Source: an uncultured Sphingomonas sp. (GTDB lineage: Bacteria; Pseudomonadota; Alphaproteobacteria; Sphingomonadales; Sphingomonadaceae). Taken from it: DNA of 6,100 nucleotides. Both the position numbers and the translations under genes were made by a program. The notes below the pieces were generated by a model that saw only the letters and a list, made by a program, of their open reading frames with translations, was not told the origin of the DNA and made no database searches. Within the stretch, counting starts at the first letter, position 1; the number at the start of each line of letters is the position of its first letter. Positions 5,080 to 6,100 of this stretch are shown one piece after another. The DNA lies in assembly GCA_934555855.1 (NCBI GenBank), contig CAKTFL010000140.1, positions 1-6,100 of the forward strand, read 5' to 3'.

Positions 5080-5937
5080 TCAGGCCGCCTTCTTCGCCGC
5101 GGTCAGATAGCCGATCACCGTCGCCAGCCGCTCGCGCAGGTCGCGGCGGTGCACCACCATGTCGAGCATTCCGTGGTCGAGCAGATATTCAGCGCGCTGG
5201 AACCCTTCGGGCAGCTTTTCGCGAATGGTGCTCTCGATAACCCGCTGGCCGGCAAAGCCGATCAGAGCATTGGGCTCCGCCATCTGCACGTCGCCCAGCA
5301 TCGCATAGCTGGCCGTCACGCCGCCGGTGGTCGGATCGCTCATCACCACGATATAGGGCAGGCCGGCATCGTGGAGCATCTGGATCGCCACGGTACTGCG
5401 CGGCATCTGCATCAGGCTGAGAATGCCCTCCTGCATCCGGGCGCCGCCAGCGGCGGTGACGATGACATAGGGGACGCGATCGGCGATCGCGGCCTCGACG
5501 CCGCGCACGAACGCCTCGCCCACCGCCAAGCCCATGGAGCCACCCATGAAGCCGAAATCCTGTACGCCGAGCACGACCTGATGGCCCAGGATCGATCCGC
5601 GCGCGTTCACCAGCGCGTCACGCTCGTCATTGCCGGAGCGGGCGGCTTTCAGGCGGTCGGTATAGCGCTTCGAATCGCGAAACTTGAGCGGATCTTCCGG
5701 CACCTCGGGCGCGGGCAGCTCGTGGAACGAGCCCTCGTCGAGCAGGTAGCGGAAGCGGAGCCGCGGCCCGATCCGCTCGTGATGATCGCATTTCGGGCAG
5801 ACGTACAGATTTTCCTCCAGCTCCTTGCTGAAGACCATCTGCCCGCACCCCTTGCACTTGTGCCAGAGATGATCCTCCGTGGTTTGCTTCTTGGCGACGA
5901 AGGGGAGGGCGTTGCGGACGCTGTTGAGCCAGCTCAT
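5080..5937 (-). CDS. accD: Acetyl-CoA carboxylase carboxyltransferase subunit beta
   Basis: AccD pairs with AccA to form the carboxyltransferase that moves CO2 from carboxybiotin on AccB to acetyl-CoA, making malonyl-CoA, the committed step of fatty-acid synthesis. The N-terminal zinc ribbon is complete: Cys28-X2-Cys31 and Cys47-X2-Cys50, within WHKCKGCGQ and YVCPKCDHH. The crotonase-like carboxyltransferase core follows, with [13 protein letters not shown] (130-142), [21 protein letters not shown] (161-181, containing the GG expected to help form the oxyanion hole), then [28 protein letters not shown] and [18 protein letters not shown]. At 285 residues it is close to E. coli AccD (304). ATG 5937 overlaps the trpA stop as ATGA and has GAAAGG (5945-5950) 7 bases upstream, so it is probably translationally coupled to trpA. 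folC follows after 41 bases. Confidence 0.97.
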   Translation of the reverse strand: MSWLNSVRNALPFVAKKQTTEDHLWHKCKGCGQMVFSKELEENLYVCPKCDHHERIGPRLRFRYLLDEGSFHELPAPEVPEDPLKFRDSKRYTDRLKAARSGNDERDALVNARGSILGHQVVLGVQDFGFMGGSMGLAVGEAFVRGVEAAIADRVPYVIVTAAGGARMQEGILSLMQMPRSTVAIQMLHDAGLPYIVVMSDPTTGGVTASYAMLGDVQMAEPNALIGFAGQRVIESTIREKLPEGFQRAEYLLDHGMLDMVVHRRDLRERLATVIGYLTAAKKAA

Positions 5938-6100
5938 GCGAAGACCTTTCGCGCCGAGGCGAGGGCATCGGCGAGGGAACGGGTATAGGCCGTGACGACG
6001 CCGGGCGCTTCGGCGCCATGTTGGGCGACCAGCTCGACGATAGCCGAGCCGACGACCACCCCATCGGCGACGCGGCCGATCGCGGCCGCCTGATCGGGGG
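5934..6100 (-). CDS. trpA: Tryptophan synthase alpha subunit, C-terminal end (5' end outside window)
   Basis: TrpA cleaves indole-3-glycerol phosphate to indole and glyceraldehyde-3-phosphate and passes indole to TrpB. Only the last 54 or so codons are in the window. The frame reads [20 protein letters not shown], then [17 protein letters not shown] and a helical end ARKVFA before TGA at 5934-5936. GVVVGSAIV matches the conserved C-terminal phosphate-binding strand of TrpA (GSAIV in E. coli). The stop overlaps the accD ATG (ATGA), as expected in the trp-accD-folC arrangement common in proteobacteria; trpB and trpF would be expected to the right. The start is not visible. Confidence 0.92.
   Translation of the reverse strand, partial: PDQAAAIGRVADGVVVGSAIVELVAQHGAEAPGVVTAYTRSLADALASARKVFA

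Noticed and set aside
5149..5988. 279-codon open frame on the plus strand opposite accD
   Set aside because: It is antisense to a complete, strongly conserved accD. The His/Ala/Arg-rich product shows no family motif.

Overview
The window looks like chromosomal DNA from an alphaproteobacterium, most likely a sphingomonad (Sphingomonas or a close relative). The grounds are high GC and GC-rich third codon positions, the order trpA-accD-folC, a receiver-only response regulator of a type common in that group, and a small protein with a Cys-Cys-Cys-Pro motif that I recognise only from sphingomonads. There is no RNA gene, insertion sequence, phage gene or CRISPR array. The sequence is almost fully coding, and no gap between genes exceeds about 130 bases.

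Layout. (1) Positions 1-1300, minus strand: a 23S rRNA pseudouridine synthase of the RluB/RsuA family. Its enzymatic part is complete, but its very long basic Arg/Ser/Pro/Gly tail runs off the left edge. The tail contains REP-like palindromes and has lower GC3 than the enzyme part. (2) Positions 1301-1428: a divergent promoter region with an AT-rich palindrome and a 10-base direct repeat. (3) Positions 1429-1860, plus strand: a single-domain receiver. (4) Positions 1909-3237, plus strand: an AmpG/PAT-family MFS transporter. (5) Positions 3230-3655, minus strand: a small protein of unknown function, convergent with the transporter. The two stop codons share an 8-base perfect palindrome. A Fur-like palindrome lies upstream of it. 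(6) Positions 3722-5038, minus strand: folC. (7) Positions 5080-5937, minus strand: accD. (8) Positions 5934-6100, minus strand: the 3' end of trpA, overlapping accD by ATGA.

How the genes fit together. trpA, accD and folC form a housekeeping cluster (tryptophan, fatty-acid and folate synthesis) transcribed leftward, with the small gene at its distal end. That small gene may have its own iron-responsive promoter. rluB serves ribosome maturation. The receiver and the AmpG-like transporter are co-oriented 48 bases apart, but nothing in the sequence proves they are functionally linked. Three genes (rluB, the transporter and folC) share GCTA(G/T)G placed 8-9 bases before the ATG, which may be a -10 element giving very short or absent leaders.

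I found no clear new multi-gene system. The observations most worth checking are the small triple-cysteine protein with its Fur-like site, the repeat-bearing RluB tail, and the shared GCTA-ATG arrangement.
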